DNA of 64,000 nt from Saccoglossus kowalevskii. Its lineage: Eukaryota > Hemichordata > Enteropneusta > Harrimaniidae. Below, one piece after another: positions 24,293 through 35,600 of this stretch. The stretch's first letter is position 1; the number at the start of each line of letters is the position of its first letter. The stretch is from assembly GCF_000003605.2 (NCBI RefSeq), contig NW_003155738.1, positions 414,581 through 478,580 on the forward strand, written 5' to 3'. The notes under the pieces are model-generated. The model did no database searches, had not been told where the DNA came from, and was given only the letters and a program-made list of their open reading frames with translations. Made by a program: the position numbers and the translations under genes.

Positions 24293-24589
24293 TCAAAAGT
24301 ATAAGTCACCTAGTAAAACTGTGTAGGAAAAAATATTTGTCATAAAAAGGAGGTTGAGCCCGGTAAAGTTTTCGATATATCTGTTCACATAAATCTCGTT
24401 CAAATGTCTATCACGCGTGAAAGAGTCGGCTACGGACTTAGGTACCCCTTGCATCCCGCCCCCACTACTGTCATCGGTGTTTGATACAAACGCTGTGGGA
24501 TACTCCAACACTTTTGCCTTAGACAGTTGATCTCTAGCATAAACGCCAAAGAACACATTTTCACGATCCAGCTGATTATTCGTGTCCAT
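24293..24589 (-). pseudogene. Adenain-like cysteine protease, internally deleted
   Basis: The frame opens MDTNNQLDRENVFFGVYARD, followed by 'YPTAFVSNTDDSSGGG', the N-terminal pattern of the Polinton protease (adenovirus-protease-like, C5 type). The expected G-x-H-W catalytic-His region and the S-x-x-C-G active-site region are missing. The frame jumps instead to the C-terminal segment 'FTRDRHLNEIYVNRYIENFT'. The partner copy at 22.2-22.9 kb shows the missing regions. It sits immediately after the capsid gene, and in live elements it would mature capsid proteins. The family assignment rests on pattern recognition. Confidence 0.65.
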
Positions 24590-24594
24590 CGCAG

Positions 24595-25784
24595 CTAGAA
24601 ATTTCTGTCTCTGTAAATCTCGATAACGTTGTTGTATTCAGCATAAATCAAAACGGTCACAGTCTCAGTCAATGCTTGTCTGAACTGAATCTCAAGACCA
24701 ATCTTTCCTTCTTGTATCAAATTGAGGTTATAATCGCTGGCCGATTCGTCGTGAGTGAGGTCAAATGCGAAGATTATGTACCCTTCGGAATATTCGTTTT
24801 GATTGATGCCATTGCCTTGGTATTGACCAATTATATTTTTACCGGTAAACAGGATGTAATAAGCCATGATTCAACTTCTGCCACCATCCGCTGTGAAGTC
24901 CATCTTCAATGGCTTTGCGGGAACTTGCTCACCTCTAACGTTGAGGACGAGTGATGTGATACCATAATTCTGGAAGTTGAATGAATTGGTTTCGTAGGAT
25001 CCGTTGAAAGACGCATTGGAAACCAGAAACAGGATGATCCTTTTTGGCAACTGACCGAGCAATAACAAAAAAATTTGTTTAATGACATTGTACCAGCCGG
25101 GATGGAAGCGATTTTCATAATCGATGGGGTATTTTGCAGTACCCTGTTTCAATGCTTCGATGTGTCCCAGTTGTACGCTGGGGCTCAACTTGACTTTTCT
25201 CACCAGGAGAGTAGCGTCGGTGATGACTACTTTGAATGCGTGATTTTCGGTTGAGCTGATCAAGCAGAACAGATTTTTACTTTGATGTAATTTCAGTCAA
25301 ACTTCCACCCCATTTAGTAAATACTTTGGTTGAAAAAATAAGTCTCTGTGTATTTGTCCGATCATGTCGACCGATCTGTGTTAATTTGGCGTCCCCTCCA
25401 TAATTCAATAGCATTTCGATCATGGCTTTGTAAGAATAGGTGGGAGATGCGTCCGAAATCTGCTTTGCATTCAGGTACACGTCGATTTGATTGAAGAGGG
25501 AATGCAACCACAAGTTCGCAGGCCCTACAGTGGCGTCCGCAACCAAATTACCTCCATTAGCATTCATGATTTTAGCCTTGATGTGCAAAAGCGTAGAACC
25601 AATATCGAATATAGTCACTTCCGGCCGAAGGTATTACAAATTCGATCGGACCATTGGCTATATTCGTGAGTGGGTTTACCTCTTTGTAACTTCCTTTTTC
25701 AATACTTGTCTGTGATGGAGGAATAGTAAAGAGATCAAGTTCCATCTTTGCGCGTTCGCAGGAGTGTTCGTGTACAAAAACCAT
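24595..25784 (-). pseudogene. Polinton major capsid protein, broken into four frames
   Basis: Successive frames 25784-25572, 25618-25277, 25263-24871 and 24867-24595 together follow the Polinton/adintovirus major capsid protein from start to end. Markers are 'ELDLFTIPPSQTSIEKG' near the N-terminus, 'NANGGNLVADATVGPANLWL', 'VQLGHIEALKQGTAKYPI', 'VRGEQVPAKPLKMDF' and the ending 'LIYAEYNNVIEIYRDRNF'. The family is predicted to fold as a double jelly roll. One frameshift near 25600 and stops near 25270 and 24869 interrupt it. It is not functional as it stands. Confidence 0.85.
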
Positions 25785-25789
25785 GATGT

Positions 25790-26255
25790 TCAGACGAATA
25801 TATCTGGAAATCTTCTCCTCCTCTTAGCCTTCGAAGAAATGACACATCTCATTGTTGTCTTCATCCTTTTGATGGTGCATCCTCGCCCCAATTGAGAGGG
25901 TCTTCCAAATAAATTGCTCAATACTGAAGTAGTAATTTGATGACCCGCAGTCTTTGCTCTACTCGAAGCCACTTTTTTAAAGTTTTTCCCATGTACAACG
26001 TCACCTAGAATACCCAAGTGCTGGTTTTGCTGCGGCTTTCAGACCTTGTGTTAATAGAAGTGTGGCCCATCTTGTCAATCCAAAGAACATACTTCCGATT
26101 CCATATCCACGTTGTAGTCTCGCACCAGAAAATACAAATCCTCGTCCAATCTGATTCATGTAGTAATTTCTATAAACCCCCACGTGAGACGTGTAAGGTC
26201 GATGTCTGTTCATTTTCTTTGTCTTCACACTAGAGAAGGACGAGCTTTGTGACAA
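25790..26255 (-). pseudogene. Small basic capsid-associated protein of the Polinton (PX-like), frameshifted
   Basis: Two overlapping frames (26255-26001 and 26017-25790) make one Gly/Arg/Lys-rich protein. The first has 'GRGFVFSGARLQRGYGIGSM' and 'LLTQGLKAAAKPALG'. The second has 'GDVVHGKNFKK' and a basic end, KAKRRRRF. This layout, an amphipathic Gly-rich start with repeated Lys/Ala and an RRRR tail just upstream of the capsid gene, is typical of the small virion protein next to Polinton capsids, sometimes compared with adenovirus core/cement proteins. One frameshift near 26005. The name is tentative. Confidence 0.55.
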
Positions 26256-26499
26256 CTCAGCGCCACAATCACACGTTCCCTTTCAACACATTGAGCGAGC
26301 ATTCACACAGACACAGTATCACTAGAGTCACTACTAGTCAGAAGTCATTAGAGGCTCCATCAATTATCTCCTTTTGTTGTTTCGAGTTGGCCTTGTGCAA
26401 TATGGAGAGGAAATCAGCGTTCTTTTGCATGCAGGTGACATGATGAATGACTGACAATGGAAGTCTTTTTTTATACCTTTCTCACGTACACTATCGGTA

Positions 26500-27035
26500 C
26501 TTGAGATGAAAGTATGTTCGTTCGAATGCATACTTCCTCAGGGGTGTCTGGCATCAGATCCACGAGAAGGTATCCGTTAGGTTCTTGGGTGGCATCATTG
26601 AATGCCTCCTGAAGAAACTTAATGTTAGCCAGAACGTTGACTTGTTACGCATCCCTCGGATTTTTAAACAGGAAAATGTAGTGCATTCTGAGACTGATGG
26701 TTCTCGATTGCCTGCCCTGATGAGAGAGATTTTGCAAAATCAGTATCACGGATAAGTTTCGATGGATAGATCCCTTCGTGAAGAACTTGGCGATTTGTTT
26801 ATCGTTACCCAACATCTTCCTTTTAGGTCGATTATTCTACCAATATCCAGAGGTACCCCTTCTGAAGATATAACGCTGTCACAATGTTCTAATATTTGAT
26901 TGACAAAAACGTCTTTCCCGACTGCGTGGGACCGCTCACGAGAGAGGTAAATGGGTGTTTTGAATTTGCATCCATGATGATATAATAGGACATCGCTCGT
27001 TATCGTGTCTCTTTTTACGTTCTTCAATGTACTTT
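26500..27035 (-). pseudogene. Polinton FtsK/HerA-type packaging ATPase, frameshifted
   Basis: The open frame 27027-26746 reads through the P-loop region in the wrong phase. One base over, at 26939-26911, the minus strand spells GPTQSGKT, a perfect Walker A. At 26616-26521 a further frame gives FNDATQEPNGYLLVDL followed by a D-T-P-E motif, the C-terminal signature of the Polinton ATPase. Its position between polymerase and capsid genes is standard. In live elements it drives genome packaging. At least two frameshifts; dead. Confidence 0.75.
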
Positions 27036-27049
27036 TTCAACATCCAGTT

Positions 27050-30000
27050 TAAAACAAAATGAGGTAGTGTGCATAAGCCAGAACAGATGAGTGATAGAAC
27101 CATTTTGATTTGGTAGAGCTCATGTCAATGTGATTGTTTAAGGTTCAAATGAATGAATGGAGGGTAACCGATGATCTCGCCTCTATTTATATTTTTTAGA
27201 AACCGTATGGGAGGGTACGGTAATCACCTTGTATCACTCATTTGTTATACACTAAACTGTACGTTTTAACTCCCTTGCACGTTATTTTTCGGGGGTCTTT
27301 GACGTGTAGAGGGCCGTTTGTTCTTCGAACGAGTCGATCCATGGAGTCAAAATTTTCAATTGGTTTCTGTAATTGAGGGTCAACCCTCTCACTTTACACA
27401 CCGTCTGTTATTTTGCTCGTCAGATCTCTGAGATAATTACCCGTCGGTGGATCTCATTCTCCAGCTCGCTGGATATAAATGATGGAATCTGTGTCAAAGT
27501 ACAAGGTTCTACTACCTAATTTCTCCAGAACACTGTCGAGCAAAGTCGGGCATAGCTCATCGTCATGGCAACCAGTACAATGTTTGTATTGGGTGCTTCA
27601 GTAATGTAGTCTTCTTTATTGCAGTGCTGGACAAGAACCATTTCGTCAGAGACAAAAGAAAGATCTGTGATGTCCTTTGTACTATCCATCAACATTTTCC
27701 AACAGTTTGGCGGCTGTTTCTACATACGTGCTCTGTCCAAAGTTTGATCTCTGTCCCAGCTTTCCCCAGTATGAATTGAGATTTGGCTTGGCGAGGGCTC
27801 TGAGGCCTGGATTGGTGGTTATCTTGCTTCTGTCCAAGACGATACCTTCTCTTTCGTGGTACTTTTGGATGTAGATGGTTTGGTCTGGATAACCGGAAAA
27901 CTCTTGTTTAATTTTCAGAAACATATTGATGTACTTGGTGAACAACCCTCCTTCTCCAGTCTTGGGATTGTAAGTTGCTGACTCATTGTAATGCCAAACT
28001 TCGAATACCTTGGTGATGCGATACCCTACTTCTTCAGCCTTCTCCAATTCCAGAGTGCACCAAACACCTGTCAGCTGGCATTAATTGACACCGTGGTGAC
28101 ATTCGTCTTAATTCATGGTTACCGTGCATTTGGAACAGAGTGGGAACATCAGTTTGTTGATCACCCTGAAAGGTAGGACTGATATGTACAATCTCCACGG
28201 AGGTAAAACGTCGCACTTGATAATACCGAAATAGTCTGTGGGTTTGGCGATAAAGTCTTTAGTTATGACTGGCCACCCAACTGGATATCGCAAGGTCTTA
28301 TTGATGTAAGGGCAGAGGCTGCAAAAGTCAACATACACTACAACGAACTTCATAATTGCGTGAAATTAGTTTGGAACGAATGGCCTGTTTGATTGATTGA
28401 TTGTGCGTTTGTCCTGCCAGACACCTGGTGCCGTTGATTGCTTGTTGGTCGGTATAACTGTAACAACAAACTGGCTACAGTTTAAAAACAAAGGTTAATG
28501 AGACAAACCATTTTACTCAAAGGAGTGGTAACTGTGATCTCATTTGTGCCGAACAAACCCGGAATGTGACACGTTCATATAAAAACAAGTTTTGGATGGT
28601 AACGGTTCGACAATTTTCGAAATATACCTATAACTAAATCCTGTAATAAGCTGGAGCTGGCTGGCACCCCAGTCTGCCAATCCAGTCTGGTACCCATTTG
28701 AGTTCAAGAAGTGGCAGTTTCTCTGAACACGCGTTGAGCATGTACAGTCATCATTTTGTGAAAAGCATTTGTGTGTGTGAAATAGTCCGGGGAATTTTGT
28801 TTTAACAAAATAAAAAGGTGTTTAGAGCGACCACCATTGTCTTTAATCAGCTTCGAAAATTTTTCGTATTCTATATACTCTGCCGTTGAGCAAATTACAC
28901 CAGCTGACACTAGATCATTCTTCAGTGCAACAGGATATCTGATTGTTTAGCTCAGAAACTGCACAAAACGGTACTTTTTAGGGCCACCATATCCTCCAGA
29001 ATGAGATATACCGTGTTTAGCGAGTGTAACAGTTTGACTTAGCTGTGGGTCCGTTGCTTTTTTGTGTGTCGGCTATTAGTCTTTGTGTTGGTTTTTTAGT
29101 TGGTGTCATCAAATTTGTTATTTTCAGACATTAGGAATTTTATCGACACAGAAGAGCTATGCCCCCTATAAACTGGCCTAACACAAATGTGCGTCGTAAC
29201 ATAACCTATTTATATTACCTGCAGTGGACGGTTGGGCGTTATGTTTGCTACAATGTATTTGTTTATCATAAACATATCCGTTTACAAAGCCTTTCGCCGA
29301 CACTGGGACACGTTTCGATTTGACTAATTTCATGCAATTGTGATGTTTGTTGTACCTTTTTACCTTCCTTGATCTCGTAATACAGATGCAGGGCATTAGT
29401 ACAACCACCGAGAAAAGCCTCCCTGCCTCTGATAGGATTTGAAATATTTAAGTTTCAGAAAAACCTCTCGACTTTGTGATTGTTCTTCATCAGGTTTTCG
29501 AAATCGCATTCCCACATGGTAACTAGCGAGTATCCTTTCGATTTCAACCACTCTTCCTTCGCCAGTAGCCTTTTCTTAGAGGGAGGTCATACTGAGTTCA
29601 TTCTTGCAATTCATCTCATTCCTTCTGGGAAAACACTTTGGGCAACCATGGTAGTAACAGCCGTAGTACTCATACAAGGTTTCAGTAGAAGCATCATATC
29701 CATCTACATAATAAAGACTGATTTTCATCTCCCTTCTGGAATTACGAACATGTTGAATGCGCGTGTCATTGACGTGTGCCTCGTATTCCATCCATCTTAT
29801 GGTATCTGGGGATTGATTCTGAGCACTGAGGTAATCTTTCTCAGACACAACCCCGATTGTGTCAGGAGTTAGGAAATTTTTTCGAAATTATGACGTTGCA
29901 CATGGGAGCAATCATGATGCAACGGCTGAAGGGGTCAACTTTGGTGAGATCCATCATCATCGATCTAAATGCCAAACAACACTCCTCGAGTATGCGCATG

Positions 30001-31290
30001 TCTCTCCGACAGTACTTGAGCAGTTTTTTACGTAAATCATAAATGGAGTTCTTTTCTAGTTCTCCATTGTACCATGTGTAGAACGTCTTTCTAGCCTCCT
30101 TCTTCATACCATATGGGTCAAAATAACGAGCCCAGCGTATCGGTTCTCTGTAATTGTCTCCACCAGTTCTCGGAAACAGGTGGGGAGAAAAGCCCTTGTG
30201 TAGCTCGTCTATGCCGAAGGTCTCAGGAAGTTTAGATAGAGCCATGGGCAGGAAATTCAAGCTATCTATGAATGTGATATCTGCACGACAGATGTATAGT
30301 TGCATGACTTTTGAACCATTCATGATCACTTCCGGTAGTATCTTGTGATCGTGACAGTATTTCAGAATCATAATTCCATCATACCCCTTTGAATTATGCA
30401 CGATGAAAATCATCCCATTATGCTCTTTTTCTAACGCCCACTCGCAGAAATCTTTCAAGGTACATGGACCATTGAACACTTTCTCTGTATTCAGTGAAAT
30501 TCTCGCTGTGCACAGATCTGGAATATGAGTACAATGTTCGTCGGTCGTGCATTCAAAACGATGGCTGTCAGAGTCATCCTCTGCAAATTCTTCCATCCAA
30601 TCGTCAGATTCTTGGTTCTTTTTTCTGACGGTGAGTGGTCGTACGTTTGAAAAGACTTGCAGGTTTTGCAGTAAACTTCGTTACATTTGTGAGACCCATC
30701 ACGATATTTGAGGTCTTTGTGACATTTATTGCAATGTTGAACTGACTGGCAGAGAGTTTGTTTCCCATTAACCGACTTTTGATGTCGTTCGAAACATTCT
30801 TCGTCCTTGAAAAATCTGTGACAATTTCCAAATTTTGTCCATCGTGTAACCATGCAGTCCCGTTGATTTCCACAACTCAAACACACCGCCGAACACATGT
30901 GATTGTAACGTTTAGATTAAGACTTGTTACACCTAGTGCAATAGTAGCTCTTTCCCAGAAAACCGGTCATTTTTGTGATGACGTTGTCGTGTTCGTCTTT
31001 CAGAAACAGATATATGTTTTTGGAACCTTCTGCGGCATCGCCCACAGAGATGATGGAGTCATACATGTATTCTGAAATCAGGTAACACATTCTAGAATTT
31101 GTTAATCTCTTCGATGCCACATGGACCCTGTTCGACTCTGGCCTTTTGTAAAAGTTCCCTAGCTTCGACAGTTTGCATAGAGAAGCTCGCCGTTTTTTCC
31201 CTCTTCATAGAATCCCACATCGATGGTGGATTCTCGTCTTTTGTGGCGTGTGACATGGCGACTACGATCCCTCTAGTGCAACACTTCTAG
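27050..31290 (-). pseudogene. Protein-primed family B DNA polymerase, broken and split by a transposon
   Basis: The N-terminal region (31290-30600) has a Cys/His-rich section (CNKCHKDL, HKCNEVYCKTC) as in Polinton polymerases. The exonuclease domain is 30596-29862 (244 open residues), with 'VHNSKGYDGIMILKY' and YCRRDMRILEE as Exo motifs. 29848-29576 holds the insert with YEYYGCYYHGCPKC. Motif A at 28353-28300 reads DFCSLCP, where S-L-Y-P is usual. Motif B at 27770 is NSYWGKLGQRSN. Motif C, in another frame at 27503-27474, is YFDTDSIIYI. A 1.0 kb element (28341-29352) sits just before motif A. It would replicate the element from protein-bound ends. Many frame breaks. Confidence 0.85.
28341..29352. 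mobile_element. 1.0 kb TA-flanked inverted-repeat transposon inside the polymerase
   Basis: The ends are inverted repeats: CAACGAACTTCATAATTGCG at 28341 against CAACAAACATCACAATTGCA reading inward from 29352. Similarity then continues through GAAATTAGT. Each end abuts TA (28339-28340 and 29353-29354), the target duplication of the Tc1/mariner (IS630) type. The polymerase reading continues across the two flanks in the same frame if the element and one TA are left out. The interior has only short frames (for example 28910-28704) with no recognised transposase, so it is probably a non-autonomous copy. Confidence 0.75.
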
Positions 31291-31319
31291 TCATCGGAAA
31301 CAATTTCACCATTTCAACC

Positions 31320-31367
31320 TGTCCTGTTGATCTTTGTATCAAAGTAATAAATATTGAAAATGGTTAT

Positions 31368-31420
<53 letters not shown>

Positions 31421-32780
31421 TGACCGACCGACCGACCTACCTACTGATCAATCAATCAATCAATCAATCAGTTACCCATCATCTGAATTGTCATTCATAT
31501 GTCTGTAAATAAAAACAGTTTTGCATCAGCGCCAACTTGTGGTCAGGTCAAAAAAAAACTTACTCACACATAGAGGGCATGCATTTAAGATCGATTCTCT
31601 AAGACAGACCGGGAAATAAACAAAAGAATTTGGGGGAAATAATGTTGCTACGTATCATGATCATCGGCAATGATTGGGGGATTTTGACCAGTTGGTGACG
31701 TAGGCTTGACTTAGAGAATGTCGCAATCTTGACAGTGTGGCGATATCTAGTCGCCTGTTTGTGAAAAATAAGGGAGATGGAATACAGGTTTGAAACATCG
31801 GGAATGTTGCTATATTCAGAAACTTTTGTGTGACATAGGGTAGCGCTATACAATATGTCGACCTTCATGACAAAACAAGGTCAAGTCTAGTGAAAAGACA
31901 CCCTAACTAATTGGGAAAATGTAACACCACACATAATAATTGTTTAAAGCTGAGGGGTACGCTCGGTAATCAATGATTCGCTGGGTCCCGGCGTTTTTTG
32001 CGAATGACCGGTATAAAATCATTTGAAAACATTCTAGTATTCGTTTTTTTGGTAAACAAGTCTTCATTATTATACATACTGCAAACTTAGACTTACTGTT
32101 TCTTTGCCAATTTATAACAAAATCAGAATGTCTCTCATAGCGATAAAGAATAACAACGCACTTTTAGAAAAACGAAAAGGCTCATGGGTAGAAGTCTCCC
32201 CCTGGTTTAACTGATCATTTCATTGGCTAATGTTTACAACATTATCTATCGATTACCTTATTTTAACAGTGGAGGTCATTTCCCCTCGTTCCATGGGTAG
32301 ATAATGGTTAGCCATGACCAGTTGAAGCGAGGAAATCATAGGTCTAAATATGTTAGAACGAATTTGTGTTTTGATAACTCCCGACACACACCACCCCTGA
32401 CATTCATATTTCAACACCATAGCCAGCTTAGATTTTCACTGTGTGTTTGTGTGGTCTGATAAAATTGTATCATGGTGCCAGTCCGGCCATTCATCCTTCA
32501 TCGCCAATGTTAATGGCTCCAAGGAATGTTGTATCTTGTGAGAAAATAAAAGATGATACCATCTGTATTTAACAGTTCTATAGCTGAAGTTGTGGTGTAT
32601 ATGTGTCATCACCAAGTTTAATATAATGAGTATTATAATGGCTACCCCACCAAGCACAGTGTATCATTAACCATGAAACAGTTCAGAGATTTCAATGAAA
32701 TTTTACCACAAATCAACCATGTTGTCAGGTATGTTCGTTTTATTTTAAAATCCAAACATCCGTTGCTCATTTACCCGGCC
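31320..32780. other. Polinton interior without a recognised gene
   Basis: Between the polymerase start and the plus-strand Cys/His ORF I recognise nothing. The minus-strand frames 31868-31599 and 32657-32436 are open, the latter with a hydrophobic N-terminus (MLGGVAIIILIILNLVM), but they match no family I know. A tetranucleotide repeat lies at 31370-31425. The integrase or penton gene expected in a complete element may have been here and be lost. Confidence 0.45.
31370..31470. repeat. (GACA)n microsatellite with drifting tail
   Basis: About 13 units of GACA, then GACC units, then AATC units (gatcaatcaatcaatc), all tetranucleotides in one array. Confidence 0.9.
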
Positions 32781-32953
32781 CCTCGCTCCCTACTGTTATA
32801 TAGATTCGTCCAGAGTGGACGCGACTACAAAATAGAGGTGTGACCCCTCTCCCCCTGCTGTTATATAGATTCGTCCAGAGTGAGGTGGGATTTACGAGAC
32901 GAAAAGCATAAGCCCTCTCCCCCTGCTATTATATAGATTCGTTCAGAGTGGCG
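32780..32953 (+). repeat. Three tandem ~65 bp units
   Basis: Each unit contains 'tg(c/t)tattatatagattcgt'-like sequence: TTATATAGATTCG followed by TCCAGAGTG or TTCAGAGTG, preceded by a CCCTC-rich stretch. Units start near 32785, 32848 and 32914. The function is unknown; it lies just upstream of the plus-strand Polinton ORF. Confidence 0.75.
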
Positions 32954-33116
32954 CAACTATCAAAAAAGCTCCAAGCTTTAATTCCTTAGTGAGTTTGCAA
33001 ACTGATATTTTGAGACTGCTGTACATATAGTTCAATCTGCTAAACGTTTACTAGTGATTAACATTATTATGCGTGAAATTTTATATAGATATTTTATTTG
33101 TATTTTTTTCACAGTC

Positions 33117-33519
33117 AACAGGAAACCATTGGATAAGCTGATTATGAAGAAAATTGTCTCTCAATTCATCTGTACACAGGTGCGTCGTATCATTCAAGCC
33201 AATTGCCTTGGATGTGAGATATAGCATCCTTCACAGAGATAGCACTGGTGTTTATCTTACGGATTCTGCGATCAGATTAATGAAATTAATCTACATTGAC
33301 CAAGCTTTGCGCGAAATTGATAGTTGTAAAATTGCTATGTACTATGATGCGTTTTGTATTCACCCAGATCTTGTTGGTAAATATTCCAAGTGTTATACCC
33401 ATATGCTGTTTCAACGGTTTAAATCAAAGCCTAAAATGTGTTTAGCCTCCTGTGAATTCACGTTATCAACACTCGAAATGAATACCCAACTATTTGATAT
33501 GATACAGCGGCATATATAA
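33117..33519 (+). pseudogene. Plus-strand Polinton ORF with Cys/His motif, frameshifted
   Basis: After a strong ttttttcacag acceptor-like site, one frame from ATG 33144 gives 27 residues ending NCLGCEI before TAG. The same frame resumes with H-P-S-Q and then H-W-C-L. This resembles a small protein pattern (G-C-x-x-x-H-P-S-Q-x-x-H-x-C-L) that I associate with Polinton-like elements. The adjacent frame then stays open to 33519 with 'IYIDQALREIDSCKIAMYYD'. It is transcribed opposite to the other genes. The function is unknown. The frame changes between about 33225 and 33280. Confidence 0.4.
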
Positions 33520-33639
33520 AATAAGCATGCCAATCATACTTTAGCAGTCAGTCTCTATAGTACAGTAAAATGTAGGACACCCTATTCCATATACTATTAT
33601 TATTATTAAAATTATTATTATTCGATGTTACTCGCATTT

Positions 33640-34230
33640 ATTATATGAGCGATTCTGATTAGAAAAAAGTGTATCGATGTTACTCTTTTTTTCTTCTACA
33701 ATTTTTTTTTTTTATAATTGAAACTTTATCACGTTAGAACATTATTCTTATATTACTCAGTGTGAATACTTAACCGCGTTCGAAAATGTATACTCTATAT
33801 ATTTAAACCATTTTAAAATTTCATGTTTATTATTATCAATATTAATATTACTCTTAATAATATTACTCTTATTAATATCATTCTAATATTACTCAGTTTT
33901 TAATCCATTCTTTTTTGATTATTTACTCAAACAGAAAACAAAAAACAAAAAATGTATATTCCATGTAACTGAGCTAGTTTTACCCTTCTTTTGTGTAATA
34001 AACTCCGTTAGTTTTCAAAATGACGTGTATATATTAGTGTGTGTATGAGAGCGCCCCCTACGATACATTCAGAAAAATCTTTCGTAACGTCAGTGCTCAT
34101 TCAATTAAAATAAAAATATATATGGTAATTGATGCAAATTTATTCACGATGACTTCATTACGACCTCGTATTCAAATATATTTTATGTATGCAAATGAAT
34201 TCACAGTATCCCATTGTGACCTCATCCTCA
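33640..34230 (-). repeat. Inner terminal inverted repeat, right (B')
   Basis: The inverted counterpart of 23130-23640, with matching blocks near 33720 (gaaactttatcacgttaga complement), 33990-34030 and 34165-34180 (cgacctcgtattcaaatata). Beyond it, 34255-34400 repeats 'cattgtgacgtcatc' three times, resembling the outer tip sequence. Confidence 0.75.
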
Positions 34231-34399
34231 TTCATATGATCCCCTTTACGACCTTGTACGATCATTTATGCTAATTTATGCATGGATCCCCATTGTGACG
34301 TCATCATTCATGCACGGTCCCCCATTGTGACGTCATCTAACTCCGTATGACGTCATCCCATCCAATATGAACAGCTCCATCATGGTTGTCCCTATAGTG

Positions 34400-35600
34400 T
34401 CGACTAATACTAGCAGCAAATCACAAAAGTTTTTATAAATGGGCAATCTGTTATAAATTAGCCAAATGTAGTCAACGTATTGTAGACTGTGTTGTTGGAC
34501 AATGGTGTACAGCTACGGGTTGAAAAGATCATTGAAAAAATTCCGAAGATTTATCATCAGCAAAATTGTTCGATCATTAGTTGTATAGGTCAAAGAGACT
34601 TTAGCAGTCAACAATTTACTCCAGTGTGTTGCTTCAGCACAGCTCTGAAATTATGCGATGAGTCATACTTTCCAAGCATATGCGTTAAACTACCAAAATT
34701 GCGGTCATTTCATTGACAAGATGTGAGTGTGAGCGCAGTTTTTCCACATTGAGAAGGTTGAATATATATATGGGGCGAAAGAGATTAACATCTCTAGCCT
34801 TACTCCACATTCATCGAGAAATCGATATTGATTGTATTGTGGATACGTTCGCGAAGTTACGTCTAAGGTAGATAACTTAATAAATGTATAATAAATGTAG
34901 TCTACGTTATCAAAGCAGTGTGCTACAGAAACTATTGTCAGTTTCTTCATCTTTACATGAATGATATATCATGTAAAAAAATGATGTTACAAAAATATTA
35001 ATGGAGAAAATGGAACTCGATCAATAAAATACAGTGAAGCTAGACTATTTTATTGTTTTAGGGCATATTACTAATTTTGCTTTATGGCAAGCTTATTTCC
35101 CAATATCTCACAATTTTTCTTGGTAACATATGATGAAAAAGTGACATATATAGTGCCTGACACATTGTATCTCGTATTGGTTGAAATTACTTGAACTAAA
35201 AATAGCCGGTTAAAACATGTTATATAATACTTTTAGACGAGTCGGCAGACTTACTCGGGCAACCCACATAACAATCTTCTGTTTAAGTATGGTTTCGGTA
35301 TTGTCTGGTTTGAAAAACAAGTTAGGGATACTGCAAATTCCTTAGAAATATTTAATCAATGAATAAAAGATTGTTGTCAGCAAGAATGGCATGCCTCATT
35401 CTCACAATTTCATATAAAAATGTCTGTAACACAGCACTAAGATACCAAACAATACGATGTTTCTTTTTAAAAATTAAAATAATGCACGTTTCACATCAAA
35501 TATATTATTGTTGTTTTCAAACCCCCTATTCAAAAGGGCTGGCTGCTTGCCGGGAATAACGAAAATATCTACGTTATCCCGTAAAATCATTCCGTGTTAT
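34400..35600. other. Spacer between inner and outer right repeats
   Basis: It has no counterpart in the left side spacer (22.6-23.1 kb), which carries capsid/protease remnants instead. I recognise no gene here. Confidence 0.5.

Noticed and set aside
29480-29872. 130-residue plus-strand open frame
   Set aside because: Antisense to the polymerase insert with YEYYGCYYHGCPKC on the minus strand.
31370-31470. CRISPR-like repeat array
   Set aside because: It is a plain tetranucleotide microsatellite with no spacers, in a eukaryotic context.
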